Part shown: positions 6,880 through 15,524 of the stretch, piece after piece
How the letters are laid out: every line of letters starts with the position of its first letter
How positions within the stretch are numbered: the stretch's first letter is position 1
NCBI RefSeq assembly: GCF_900110245.1
Contig: NZ_FOCZ01000001.1
Coordinates: 1 to 64,000 of the forward strand
Origin: Niastella yeongjuensis
GTDB taxonomy: Bacteria > Bacteroidota > Bacteroidia > Chitinophagales > Chitinophagaceae
Direction of reading: 5' to 3'
Length of the DNA: 64,000 nt
Notes under the pieces: generated by a model
What the model was told of the DNA's origin: nothing
Seen by the model: the letters and a program-made list of their open reading frames with translations, nothing else
Databases searched by the model: none
Translations under genes and position numbers: made by a program

Positions 6880-7707
6880 TTACCCTTCCGTCTCAAGACG
6901 GAATACGATTGGTTGTTTTTTGTACGATTTAACCTGGCGGCCATTTTGAATGGCTGGTGTCCATTTACCACTCTTCTTAATTACGCGAACTGCTTCTGCC
7001 CGATGTTCCGGTGGTCCGCTAACGGCCTCCACATCACTTACGTTTCCGTCTTTGTCTACAATGAACTGTACGATCACTGTACCTTGTACCCCGTTATCCA
7101 ACGCCTCCTGTGAAAAGCGAAGGTTCCTGTTCAGGTAACGTGCCCAGGCCGACATACCGCCCGGATACTCCGACTCCATTTCTACTTTGGTAAATACTTT
7201 GTTCCAGTCTTCTTCTTCTTTCGTTGGGGCTACCACTACATCTCTTCCATGATCGTCACCTGGCGGGGCTATAATGTCGGCTTCTTTTTCCCCTTCCTGG
7301 TTGAATGTAGCGATCCTGGCCTCTTCGAGTTCTTTCATTTCAGGTGGTTTCTCCTCTTCTTTCACATCTTCATCGCGGGTAATTTTGGGCGGAGTGAACT
7401 GTTTCATTTCCACTTTTACTTCCGGCTGTTTGGGCGGCGGCGGTGGTGGCGGCTCAACAGGTTTTTCATCCGGCACCTTTTGTAATTCCACGTCTGGCGG
7501 AATGATCACTTCTGCAAATTGTTGTTTTTTCTCACCTGCAAAGGCAAACCCAATGCCCAATAAAAGAACTACCGACGACATAACAGTGATGGACATAGTT
7601 AAACGCCGGCCATAGGTGCGTCGCAGATCATAGGCGCCATATTCTTTGTTACGCCCCTCGAAAATAATATCGAGTACATCTGCCGTTAGAATTGTTGAAC
7701 TTTCCAT
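6880..7707 (-). CDS. tonB: Energy transducer TonB, paralogue 2
   Basis: A 275-residue TonB with the same plan as its neighbours: the D-V-L-D-I-I-F-E-G-R-N-K-E-Y-G-A-Y start, one membrane helix, a run of seven prolines in the spacer, an acidic/lysine-rich stretch, and the C-terminal TonB fold with Y-P-G-G and W-T-P-A-I-Q-N-G-R. The DNA just before its ATG is almost identical to that before paralogue 1 over about 36 bp, which points to a recent tandem duplication including the leader. It is flanked by its own terminator, so expression can be separate. Confidence 0.95.
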   Translation of the reverse strand: MESSTILTADVLDIIFEGRNKEYGAYDLRRTYGRRLTMSITVMSSVVLLLGIGFAFAGEKKQQFAEVIIPPDVELQKVPDEKPVEPPPPPPPKQPEVKVEMKQFTPPKITRDEDVKEEEKPPEMKELEEARIATFNQEGEKEADIIAPPGDDHGRDVVVAPTKEEEDWNKVFTKVEMESEYPGGMSAWARYLNRNLRFSQEALDNGVQGTVIVQFIVDKDGNVSDVEAVSGPPEHRAEAVRVIKKSGKWTPAIQNGRQVKSYKKQPIVFRLETEG

Positions 7708-7871
7708 GGCTATACTTTATTACTTAGATGCATAGCCTAACCATTTCCACAATCGTTGAATAAGATGCTTTGTAAATTATGAAGTAAATACCTGCCTGTG
7801 TGCGGCGATAGTGAGAGACAAAACATTTAGCCCATTTGCTTATTCGCCTTTCAGTAACCTGATAAAACAAA

Positions 7872-7900
7872 AAATCCTCCCCAGCAAGTGGGGAGGATTT
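7872..7900 (-). terminator. Intrinsic terminator after the third tonB / exb operon
   Basis: A 12-bp perfect stem (7872-7883 with 7889-7900, loop GCAAG) is followed on the minus strand by T-rich sequence. It closes the exbB-exbD-exbD-tonB transcription unit 22 bp past the tonB stop codon. Confidence 0.88.
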
Positions 7901-7922
7901 AATTTCTTTATATTCTACGGTA

Positions 7923-8759
7923 TTATCCTTCTGATTCGAGACGGAACACGATCGGTTGCTTCTTGTACGATTTAACCTGGCGACCGTTTTGTACAGCTGG
8001 TGTCCATTTACCACTCTTTTTGATAACCCGAACAGCTTCTGCACGCAATTCCTGCGGTCCGCTGATGGCTTCAACATCACTCACATTACCTTCTTTGTCC
8101 ACAATGAACTGTACAACTACAGCACCTTGTACTTCGTTATCGATAGCTTCCTGGGGATAGCGGAGGTTCCTGTTCAGGTAACGCTGCCATGCGGCGGCTC
8201 CACCTGGGTACTCCGACTCGATTTCCACCTTCGTAAAGGTTTTATCCCAGTCTTCATCGTCTTTTTTGGGTGCTTCAACAACTCCCTTTCCACCGTCTTC
8301 AACGGGAGGAGCCACAATACCTTCGTCTTTCTGACCTTCCTGGTTCATTGTACCAATCTTGGTATCTTCCAGTTTTTCAACTTCTGGTGGTTTCTCCTCT
8401 TCTTTTACCTCTTCATCTTTTACGATTTTAGGAGGTGTGAATTTGGCCATTTCCACTTTTGGTGGATCTGGTGGTTTTGGGGGCGGCGGCGGTGGCGGCT
8501 CCTCTTTTTTCTCCTCTTGTTTTATTTCTTCGAGCTGCACATCCTGCACCACCACTTTCTTGGCGCTTTCTTTATCCTCCAGTAAAGCGGATACCAGGTA
8601 CCCGATAAACAGCAGAAGACAAAGTGCACCAACTACAAGAAGCGATGTGATCAACCGCTTATTATAGGTTTTGCGCAGATCATAAGCACCGTATTCCTTA
8701 TTCCGGCCCTCGAAGATGATGTCAAGAACATCAGCGCTTAATATTTTATTGACTTCCAT
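7923..8759 (-). CDS. tonB: Energy transducer TonB, paralogue 3 (exb-linked)
   Basis: A 278-residue TonB, closest to exbD (55-bp gap, same strand), so the best candidate for the core TonB of this ExbB/ExbD complex. It has the conserved G-R-N-K-E-Y-G-A-Y-D-L-R-K-T-Y start, a membrane helix around residues 38-60, an eight-proline spacer with many Glu/Lys residues, and the C-terminal receptor-contacting domain ending in K-K-Q-P-I-V-F-R-L-E. The upstream leader differs from the near-identical leaders of paralogues 1 and 2. Confidence 0.96.
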   Translation of the reverse strand: MEVNKILSADVLDIIFEGRNKEYGAYDLRKTYNKRLITSLLVVGALCLLLFIGYLVSALLEDKESAKKVVVQDVQLEEIKQEEKKEEPPPPPPPKPPDPPKVEMAKFTPPKIVKDEEVKEEEKPPEVEKLEDTKIGTMNQEGQKDEGIVAPPVEDGGKGVVEAPKKDDEDWDKTFTKVEIESEYPGGAAAWQRYLNRNLRYPQEAIDNEVQGAVVVQFIVDKEGNVSDVEAISGPQELRAEAVRVIKKSGKWTPAVQNGRQVKSYKKQPIVFRLESEG

Positions 8760-8814
8760 GATTAAAAAATCTTTTTAATTAGATGCATTGAATGGAAATT
8801 TCCATAAAGCAACT

Positions 8815-9357
8815 TTATTTAATTCCCTGACTTGCTTCAGTTGCTTTCATCAGTTGAATTTCCTGATCAAAGATATCAACCATCGCATACCGTTTAACAT
8901 CATTGATGGTCATTTCATCAAGTATGTCTACGGTATTTTTGTAGGTAGCCTCGGGGCCGGGTTTAATAACCACTACAAAATCCTGTGGATTAGTTGACTT
9001 CTTTTTATCGATGATCTCCCTGCGGATATCTTTAAAGTTGCTTCCTTTGAAGTTGGAACCATCTGGTAATAACTCCCCTTCATAATAATACACTCCATCA
9101 CCTTTACCCAGCATAATGGTCAAAGCGCCTGACGCTTTTATCTTATTCTGCTCTTCGGGCTTCTCCGTGTCTTTAGGCAGGAAAAGCTTCATTGCAGTGG
9201 GCTGGCTCATGGTAGTGGTGAAGATGAAGAAGGTAATCAGCAGGAATCCCAAATCCACCATTGGCGTAAGGTCAATACGTGTAGAAAGTTTTTTCCCTTT
9301 CTTTACGCCTGGCCCTTTTTTATGTTTCCCCCCACCGGAGGTATCCATTTCTGCCAT
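8815..9357 (-). CDS. exbD: Biopolymer transport protein ExbD, second copy
   Basis: This 180-residue ExbD/TolR-family protein has a basic, glycine-rich cytoplasmic start, one membrane helix (residues about 28-52) and a periplasmic domain. The helix carries the essential aspartate in P-M-V-D-L-G-F-L-L. It forms the proton-using inner-membrane complex with ExbB and TonB. It lies 40 bp downstream of the first exbD. Two different exbD genes per cluster is usual in Bacteroidota. Confidence 0.95.
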   Translation of the reverse strand: MAEMDTSGGGKHKKGPGVKKGKKLSTRIDLTPMVDLGFLLITFFIFTTTMSQPTAMKLFLPKDTEKPEEQNKIKASGALTIMLGKGDGVYYYEGELLPDGSNFKGSNFKDIRREIIDKKKSTNPQDFVVVIKPGPEATYKNTVDILDEMTINDVKRYAMVDIFDQEIQLMKATEASQGIK

Positions 9358-9397
9358 GTCGCACTTTTTTTTAAGTTAAGAATTTAATTCGCTTATA

Positions 9398-10057
9398 TTA
9401 ATCCTCTTTGGCACCGGTGGCTCTTTTAGCTGCCAGGGCAGTACCTTCCGGAACACCCTCGGGATCTGTCACCATCGAGAACTTAAATATCTCATTTCTT
9501 TTAAATGCATCGATCACCCCTTTGAATGTAGGATATTTCGCATTGTTATCCCCTTTTACCAACAAGGTCATTGTATTACCTGTGAAGGAACGGGTAGCTG
9601 CATTCATCCATACAGTCAATTGGTTGTCAGCCGTATCCAGCGGAATACCGGGAGCTTTAAAGTTTTTAACCTGATCGGCATTCAAATCCAGGTACGACTT
9701 CAACATTGAGAAAGGAACCCCTACAATTGAGCCACTTCTTGCAAATGCAGCTTTTTCCTGGGCAGTTAACCCAAGGTTTTTTCCCTGGTCTATCATATCA
9801 ATGATATCCTGCTTTTCAGCAACGTTATTGTCGCCCACTGAAAAATAGGCCTTTCCGTCTTTGTCCATAGTAACCATCACAACGTTCTTGTCTGCGGCAG
9901 CTTTGGTTGAAACCGATTTAGGGGTTACAACGGCCACTGTATCGTCAGATTTGAACTTGGTGGTGAGGATGAAGAAAGAAAGTAACAGGAATGCCACATC
10001 ACACATCGCTGTCATGTCAACAGAGGTACTCTTGCGCGGCACTTTTACTTTTGGCAT
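9398..10057 (-). CDS. exbD: Biopolymer transport protein ExbD, first copy
   Basis: A 219-residue ExbD/TolR-type subunit. After a short basic start (M-P-K-V-K-V-P-R-K) the membrane helix contains the conserved aspartate in A-M-C-D-V-A-F-L-L. The periplasmic part is longer than in the second copy and has an extra segment around residues 85-140, so the two subunits are not redundant by sequence. It follows exbB after a 107-bp gap on the same strand. Confidence 0.94.
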   Translation of the reverse strand: MPKVKVPRKSTSVDMTAMCDVAFLLLSFFILTTKFKSDDTVAVVTPKSVSTKAAADKNVVMVTMDKDGKAYFSVGDNNVAEKQDIIDMIDQGKNLGLTAQEKAAFARSGSIVGVPFSMLKSYLDLNADQVKNFKAPGIPLDTADNQLTVWMNAATRSFTGNTMTLLVKGDNNAKYPTFKGVIDAFKRNEIFKFSMVTDPEGVPEGTALAAKRATGAKED

Positions 10058-10164
10058 AATTTAAAAATTTCTGATTCTGGTATAAGATTCACTATGCTCC
10101 AATTTCCATATCACATCTATCTGTAATTTTCAAAAAAACGTAAATTCCCCAACCTGGGGTCCGC

Positions 10165-11031
10165 TTATTTGTACAGAGATGCGAAACTTTGGGTCAGCGT
10201 GAAACCAGACTCATCGATACCATATGTAATTTGATCGATCTTAGTAGTAAAGATGTTATACATGATGATAGAGATAGCTGAAGTACCGATACCCAGAGCG
10301 GTATTATACAACGCTTCAGAGATACCTTTTGACAGTTCAGCAGCAGCACCGCCACCACCTTCAGAACCCATGGCAGCAAATGAAGTGATCATACCCAATA
10401 CCGTTCCTAACAGACCCAACAGGGTTGCTACCGAAGCGATAGTTGACAGGAACACCAGGTTCTTTTCGAGCATAGGCAGCTCCAGAGCGGTAGCTTCTTC
10501 AACCTCTTTTTGAATTGCTAATACTTTTTGCTCAGTATCCAATTCAGTATTAGAGATCATTTCTTTGTACTTGCGCAGACCTGCTTTCATTACATTACCA
10601 ACACTTCCGCGTTGACGGTCGCACTCAGAAATAGCCTGATCAACATTCTTGTTAGCCAGGTGATACTGTACTTTACGGATGAATTCCGCAATGTTACCAG
10701 TACCGGTAGCTTTTGTGATAGTCATCAAACGCTCGATAACGAAAGTAATAACAGTTAAAAAGGTTGCAAGCAGAAGAGGCACAATAATTCCACCATCATA
10801 CATTCTCACCAAACCACCTTTAGGACCTTTATGTTTGGGCCAAAAACCGCCAGAAAGATCGGGATTAGTAAAATTACTTTTGTCGCCAAGGATAAAACGC
10901 CAGATAATATAACCGGCAACAATACAAACAACGGGGGCTAACCATGAAATGGCATTGGATTTCTTCTTAGGTTGAACAGATGTACTACTCTTCGCTGCGG
11001 TTGCAGTCGCAACGGGTCTTGTTTCAGCCAT
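10165..11031 (-). CDS. exbB: MotA/TolQ/ExbB proton channel family protein ExbB
   Basis: A 288-residue inner-membrane subunit that builds the proton channel with ExbD. It has an extra N-terminal hydrophobic helix near residue 28-46, a second at about 78-100, and the paired C-terminal helices of the family (L-L-G-L-L-G-T-V-L-G-M-I near 208-220, and A-L-G-I-G-T-S-A-I-S near 248-258). The longer N-terminus compared with E. coli ExbB is typical of Bacteroidota. It is the first gene of the exbB-exbD-exbD-tonB unit; its promoter should lie in the palindrome-containing region 11032-11200. Confidence 0.95.
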   Translation of the reverse strand: MAETRPVATATAAKSSTSVQPKKKSNAISWLAPVVCIVAGYIIWRFILGDKSNFTNPDLSGGFWPKHKGPKGGLVRMYDGGIIVPLLLATFLTVITFVIERLMTITKATGTGNIAEFIRKVQYHLANKNVDQAISECDRQRGSVGNVMKAGLRKYKEMISNTELDTEQKVLAIQKEVEEATALELPMLEKNLVFLSTIASVATLLGLLGTVLGMITSFAAMGSEGGGGAAAELSKGISEALYNTALGIGTSAISIIMYNIFTTKIDQITYGIDESGFTLTQSFASLYK

Positions 11032-11521
11032 GATTGTGTTTTTTTAGTGTTTTATAAATTTTAAGCTATCAGTAGATTCTAAATGGGCTCACAATTCTAA
11101 GGAAAAAGTCATTTCACTTAATCAAATTGATCAAGAAAAATTTTGATAAGGTTCACAAGTTAAGAAATTTCTTAACTGATCGCCTAAAAAACAGGCGATT
11201 TGGTTGAATAGAACGGCAACAATATATGTCATAATTAGAAACAAAACAAGCCTGTTAATCAATGAACAGTAACTATAAACCACCCACCTCTGTGATTGGC
11301 CGTATTTTCTCATTGTCTATAAGAACACCATATAATACTTTTTTGATCAGCGGTAAGCCACCCTCGTCTGCACACATGTTGTTTTCCCTACCTTCATCCA
11401 TTAAAATTTTTTTAATGCTCTAATCATTCAGAAGAATAGGATAATACGGTTTTCCATAATGCGCAATAGCAAAACTTTGTACCCCCTGTTCTACTGGCTC
11501 CCCAAAAAACAATTACTATTA
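11032..11521. other. Divergent intergenic region with two hairpin/palindrome sites
   Basis: No gene is supported in these 490 bp. The region separates the exb operon (left) from the metalloprotease (right). It contains a perfect 18-bp palindrome at 11159-11176 and a 7-bp-stem inverted repeat at 11179-11199. A 60-codon minus-strand ORF at 11131-11313 overlaps both and is judged spurious. Promoters for both flanking genes are expected here, but no clear TAnnTTTG box was found. Confidence 0.6.
11159..11199. promoter_or_regulatory. 18-bp palindrome followed by a small hairpin
   Basis: GTTAAGAAATTTCTTAAC (11159-11176) is perfectly self-complementary. Two bases on, ATCGCCT and AGGCGAT form a 7-bp stem around a 7-nt A-rich loop (11179-11199). 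Placed 130-170 bp upstream of exbB, these may be an operator or an RNA leader structure. Confidence 0.4.
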
Positions 11522-14056
11522 ATGATGAAAAAGAGATTTTCAATGCTGGTTTTACTGGCCTGTTGTAGTGCACTGACCTATGCACAAAAAAAAGGCAGTA
11601 CCCCGGCAGCCCAGGCAGATACTGCTAAAAAACCAGCTCCCGTAGCTCCCCGACCACCGCAAAACGGCCCCAAACCCTACAAAGAAATCATAACCGATAA
11701 GGCAATAACCCGCAAAGGGCTCTTTACGGTACATAAAATAGAAGATAAATGGTATTTCGAAATGGGCGATTCCTTACTGGGCAGAGATGTACTGGTAGTG
11801 AACCGCATTTCCAAAGCGCCCACCAATACCCGCGCCGGCTTTTTTGGCTATGCCGGTGACGAGATCAATGAAAATGTGATCCGTTTCGATAAAGGCCCCA
11901 ATAACCGCCTGTTCATGCGCAATATCTCCTACTCGGTTTATGCCAAGGATTCTACCAAACCCATGTATAAATCGGTAATGAACAGCAATATTCAACCCAT
12001 TGCCGCTTCATTCGATATCAAAGCTTTTTCAAAAGACAGTACCGGCATCGTGATTGATATAACAGATTTTATTAATAGCGACAACGATATCCTGTTCTTT
12101 GCTTCTTATTTTAAACAGGCCCTGCGTATCGGTGGCCCGCAGCCCGATAAATCTTATATCGCCGATATCAAGACCTTCCCCATCAATACCGAAATAAAAA
12201 CGGTAAAAACCTATGGCAGAATGCCTGCACCCGGTCCCTTCCCCGGTGCATCGGCAGGTCCCGCCGGCAATGCAACTTTTGAATTGAACAGCTCCCTGGT
12301 GCTGTTGCCCAAAGTTCCCATGCATGCCCGTACTTACGACGACCGCGTAGCTTATTTCACTACCGAGTACACCGATTTCGATGCCGATCCACAAGGTGTT
12401 AAAGACATCAGCCTGATTACCCGCTGGCGCCTTGAACCCAAAGAGGAAGACATGGAAAAATATAAACGCGGTGAACTGGTTGAACCTAAAAAACCGATCA
12501 TCTATTATATCGATCCCAATACACCCGAAAAATGGGTCCCTTACCTGATCGCCGGGGTTAACGACTGGCAAAAGGCTTTTGAAAAGGCCGGTTTTAAAAA
12601 CGCCATCATTGCCCGCAGGGCCCCTACCCACGAGGAAGACAGCACCTGGAGCCTGGAAGACGCCCGGTATTCTGCCGTTGTATACAAACCCTCTGATATT
12701 CCTAACGCCATGGGCCCGCACGTGCACGATCCCCGCAGTGGTGAAATACTGGAATCTCATATCAACTGGTATCATAATGTAATGGCCTTGTTGCACAACT
12801 GGTACCTGATCCAGGCTTCACCAAGCGACCCACGCGCCCGCACAGCACATTTCAATGATTCACTCATGGGCGATCTCATTCGCTTTGTATCATCGCACGA
12901 GGTAGGCCATACCCTTGGTTTACCCCATAACATGGGCGCTTCTTCCGCCACGCCGGTTGAAAAACTGCGCGATAAAGCCTGGGTGGAAGAGCATGGTCAC
13001 ACTTCTTCTATTATGGATTATGCCCGTTTTAACTATGTGGCGCAACCTGAAGATAAAATCGGTTCTGCCGGTATGTATCCCCGCATTGGCGATTACGACC
13101 TGTGGTCAATTGAATGGGGTTACAAATTATTGCCTGGCAAAACGGACGATGAAGAAAAAGACATTTTGAACGACTGGGTAAAAAGCCGTTATAACAATCC
13201 CCGGTTACGTTTTATTCATTCCGATGGTGTTGATCCCCGCGCCCAAACCGAAAGCCTTGGCGACAATGCCATGAAGGCAAATGAATATGGTATCAAAAAC
13301 CTGAAATGGATCCTTCCCCAATTGCCCAAATGGCTCAATGAAAAGGGAGAAGATTTCAAGAGCCTGGACCAGGTGTATGATGAAGTGTATACCACTTTTA
13401 GCCGATATATGGGCCACGCCGTTACCTATATCGGTGGTTCTTATACCGATTTAAAAACAACCGATCAGGATGGACCTGTATATACTGTAGTGCCCAAGGC
13501 TCTGCAAAAAGAAGCCATGTCTTTCCTGCAAAAGAACCTGTTTACCACTCCTACCTGGTTGCTGAACAAATCCATTATGGATAAAGTAACCTCACCGGTT
13601 GAAGACAAAGTGAGCGGTCTGCAGGATACCTGGTTAGGCGCTCTGTTAAACACCAATCGTTTACAACGCCTCATTACAGAAACCACCCGCGATGCCAATG
13701 CTTACCGCATCGATGAGTTTATAGATGACCTGAAGAAAGGTATCTTCAGCGAACTGACTACCCACGCGCCTCTCGATAATTTCCGCCGTAACCTGCAAAA
13801 GTCTTTTGTAGAAAGAATGAGCAACCTGGCGGCATTTACCGCTGCTGCGCCTGCCGGCGGTGGAGGAATCACCATTTCTTTTGGCGGCCCCTCTGTTGAT
13901 GTAAAGAAAACCGATATCAGTTCTGTTGCCCGTGGCGAACTGCGGGCCCTGAAAGCCCAGATCGCTGCAGCCGCAGCTACCTATGGCGATAAACTGAGCA
14001 GGTATCATTTACAGGACCTGAACGAACGTATCGACCGGGTATTGAATCCGAGATAA
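11522..14056 (+). CDS. Secreted zinc-dependent metalloprotease, DUF5117/DUF4953 type
   Basis: From ATG 11522 the protein has 844 residues. A signal peptide (M-M-K-K-R-F-S-M-L-V-L-L-A-C-C-S-A-L-T-Y) is followed by an Ala/Pro-rich linker. The N-terminal half matches the DUF5118/DUF5117 pattern of large Bacteroidota proteases. A zincin motif, H-E-V-G-H-T-L-G-L-P-H, lies at 12896-12928 with a downstream S-S-I-M-D-Y-A-R met-turn segment. The last third is helical. It is probably a periplasmic or outer-membrane-associated peptidase; substrates are unknown. An upstream in-frame ATG (11459) would spoil the signal peptide. Confidence 0.9.
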   Translation: MMKKRFSMLVLLACCSALTYAQKKGSTPAAQADTAKKPAPVAPRPPQNGPKPYKEIITDKAITRKGLFTVHKIEDKWYFEMGDSLLGRDVLVVNRISKAPTNTRAGFFGYAGDEINENVIRFDKGPNNRLFMRNISYSVYAKDSTKPMYKSVMNSNIQPIAASFDIKAFSKDSTGIVIDITDFINSDNDILFFASYFKQALRIGGPQPDKSYIADIKTFPINTEIKTVKTYGRMPAPGPFPGASAGPAGNATFELNSSLVLLPKVPMHARTYDDRVAYFTTEYTDFDADPQGVKDISLITRWRLEPKEEDMEKYKRGELVEPKKPIIYYIDPNTPEKWVPYLIAGVNDWQKAFEKAGFKNAIIARRAPTHEEDSTWSLEDARYSAVVYKPSDIPNAMGPHVHDPRSGEILESHINWYHNVMALLHNWYLIQASPSDPRARTAHFNDSLMGDLIRFVSSHEVGHTLGLPHNMGASSATPVEKLRDKAWVEEHGHTSSIMDYARFNYVAQPEDKIGSAGMYPRIGDYDLWSIEWGYKLLPGKTDDEEKDILNDWVKSRYNNPRLRFIHSDGVDPRAQTESLGDNAMKANEYGIKNLKWILPQLPKWLNEKGEDFKSLDQVYDEVYTTFSRYMGHAVTYIGGSYTDLKTTDQDGPVYTVVPKALQKEAMSFLQKNLFTTPTWLLNKSIMDKVTSPVEDKVSGLQDTWLGALLNTNRLQRLITETTRDANAYRIDEFIDDLKKGIFSELTTHAPLDNFRRNLQKSFVERMSNLAAFTAAAPAGGGGITISFGGPSVDVKKTDISSVARGELRALKAQIAAAAATYGDKLSRYHLQDLNERIDRVLNPR

Positions 14057-14072
14057 ATAGTTCCGAATTAAT

Positions 14073-14109
14073 AAAAAAGCCCTCCCGATAAATCGGGGAG
14101 GGCTTTTTT
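14073..14109. terminator. Bidirectional intrinsic terminator
   Basis: A strong stem (GCCCTCCCGAT pairing with ATCGGGGAGGGC, short loop) is flanked by six A on the left and six T on the right. It can end both the plus-strand metalloprotease and the minus-strand ABC permease, which converge here. Confidence 0.9.
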
Positions 14110-14173
14110 ATTTGTTATTGAGTTCTAAGTTCTTTGTTGCCGCAACGAAGATTTTTGCCTTCTGCCCGCTGCC

Positions 14174-15448
14174 TTATTCATACCGCAGCGCCTCTATCGG
14201 ATTCAACTTACCGGCTTTTATGGCGGGATATAATCCGGCCAGCAAACCCACCAGCGAACAAATGATTACACCGGTAAACACCCAGTCCCAGGGCACCACA
14301 AAACTGGTGCTTAATAATATACCCACTATATTTCCCAATATAATCCCCAGTATAATTCCAAAGGCCGCGCCCAGCAAACTGATGATGATGGATTCATAGA
14401 GGAACTGGTACCGGATATTTTTTCTTTTTCCCCCAATGGCCTTTACCAGCCCAATTTCCTTGGTGCGTTCGGTTACGGCTACCAGCATAATATTCATTAA
14501 GCCAATAGCAGCACCAACCAGGGTGATCACTCCTATCAGCAAGGCCGCTATGGTAACAAAACTCAGGTTACGGATCAGCATTTCGGCAAAGCTGTCGCTT
14601 TTGTCGATCATGAAATTATCCGTTTCGGTAACCGTTAGTTGACGAATAGGACGGAAAGCACTGGTAGCTTCCCCAATAGCGCCATCCATCATTTTTATGT
14701 CCGGGACCTTTACCTGAATATTGAAAGATGCATTGGGATTACTATTGAAGTACCGGCGCACGCTGGTGTAGGAGATAATAACGAGGTTATCGAGACTGCG
14801 GCCAAAAGTAGAGCCCTTTGGTTTTAAAACACCGATAATGCGAAAGGGAATATTATCCACCCGAATGACCTTGTCAACCGGCCGTTCCACATTCTCGCCA
14901 AAAAAACGGGTAGCAATATCCTTTCCTATTACGCACACATTACGACCGGTTTCAACATCTAACGAGTTCATATCGCGGCCATATAAAACAGCAAATCCAT
15001 TTAAACTGGCATAATTTTCATCACCGCCCACTAACCATACATTGGGGTTGGTTTTCTGGTTTTGATAAGCAACAATGGCACTACGGTTACCCATAATGTT
15101 GGCGCTTATCTGTGCCGGAAAAGTATAGGCTGTTTTAAATGCCTCTACCTGGCGCACGGTAATGGGTTTACCCATGTTCGATTTCTTCTCCTTTTTCGCC
15201 CCACGCTTTTCTTTCTTCACTTCGTCATTGTGAAAACCCCGGCGTGGTTCCTGGTACCGGATGGTAAACCCGGTAGCCCCCATGGAAGAAAAACTCTCCA
15301 AAAATTTCTGTTTAATAGCAACAATAGCGGTATTGATGCCAATAAGCGCGGTGATACCCAGGGCTATGATAGCCACTGTAATACCCGTACGTAATCTGTT
15401 GCTGCGTACCGTACGAAAAGACAGCGAAAGTGTATCGCGAAGTGTCAT
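14174..15448 (-). CDS. ABC transporter permease, MacB/FtsX type
   Basis: A 424-residue permease with the MacB topology. One N-terminal membrane helix (residues about 20-42) is followed by a ~240-residue periplasmic domain and three C-terminal helices of the FtsX fold (about 293-318, 348-372, 385-410). A lysine-rich stretch near residues 80-100 (K-K-E-K-R-G-A-K-K-E-K-K) is unusual. The family couples ATP hydrolysis to lipoprotein, peptide or antibiotic movement without a classic channel. No ATPase gene is next to it in the window, so its partner must be elsewhere. Confidence 0.9.
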   Translation of the reverse strand: MTLRDTLSLSFRTVRSNRLRTGITVAIIALGITALIGINTAIVAIKQKFLESFSSMGATGFTIRYQEPRRGFHNDEVKKEKRGAKKEKKSNMGKPITVRQVEAFKTAYTFPAQISANIMGNRSAIVAYQNQKTNPNVWLVGGDENYASLNGFAVLYGRDMNSLDVETGRNVCVIGKDIATRFFGENVERPVDKVIRVDNIPFRIIGVLKPKGSTFGRSLDNLVIISYTSVRRYFNSNPNASFNIQVKVPDIKMMDGAIGEATSAFRPIRQLTVTETDNFMIDKSDSFAEMLIRNLSFVTIAALLIGVITLVGAAIGLMNIMLVAVTERTKEIGLVKAIGGKRKNIRYQFLYESIIISLLGAAFGIILGIILGNIVGILLSTSFVVPWDWVFTGVIICSLVGLLAGLYPAIKAGKLNPIEALRYE

Positions 15449-15524
15449 ACTAAATTAGTGTGCCTAATATAGTAAATATTACGGGGCAGTAAACAGATCT
15501 GTGATGAATGGTCTTTCGGATCGC

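Noticed and set aside
7956-8585. 209-codon plus-strand ORF across the third tonB
   Set aside because: Its translation is a Phe/Trp-rich low-complexity reverse reading of the proline/glutamate-rich TonB spacer.
11131-11313. 60-codon minus-strand ORF upstream of exbB
   Set aside because: Overlaps a perfect palindrome and hairpin, has no family resemblance and no start signals; judged non-coding.
12029-12796. 255-codon minus-strand ORF within the metalloprotease gene
   Set aside because: It is antisense to a clear zinc-protease coding sequence and its translation has no recognisable domain; typical shadow of a GC-richer gene.
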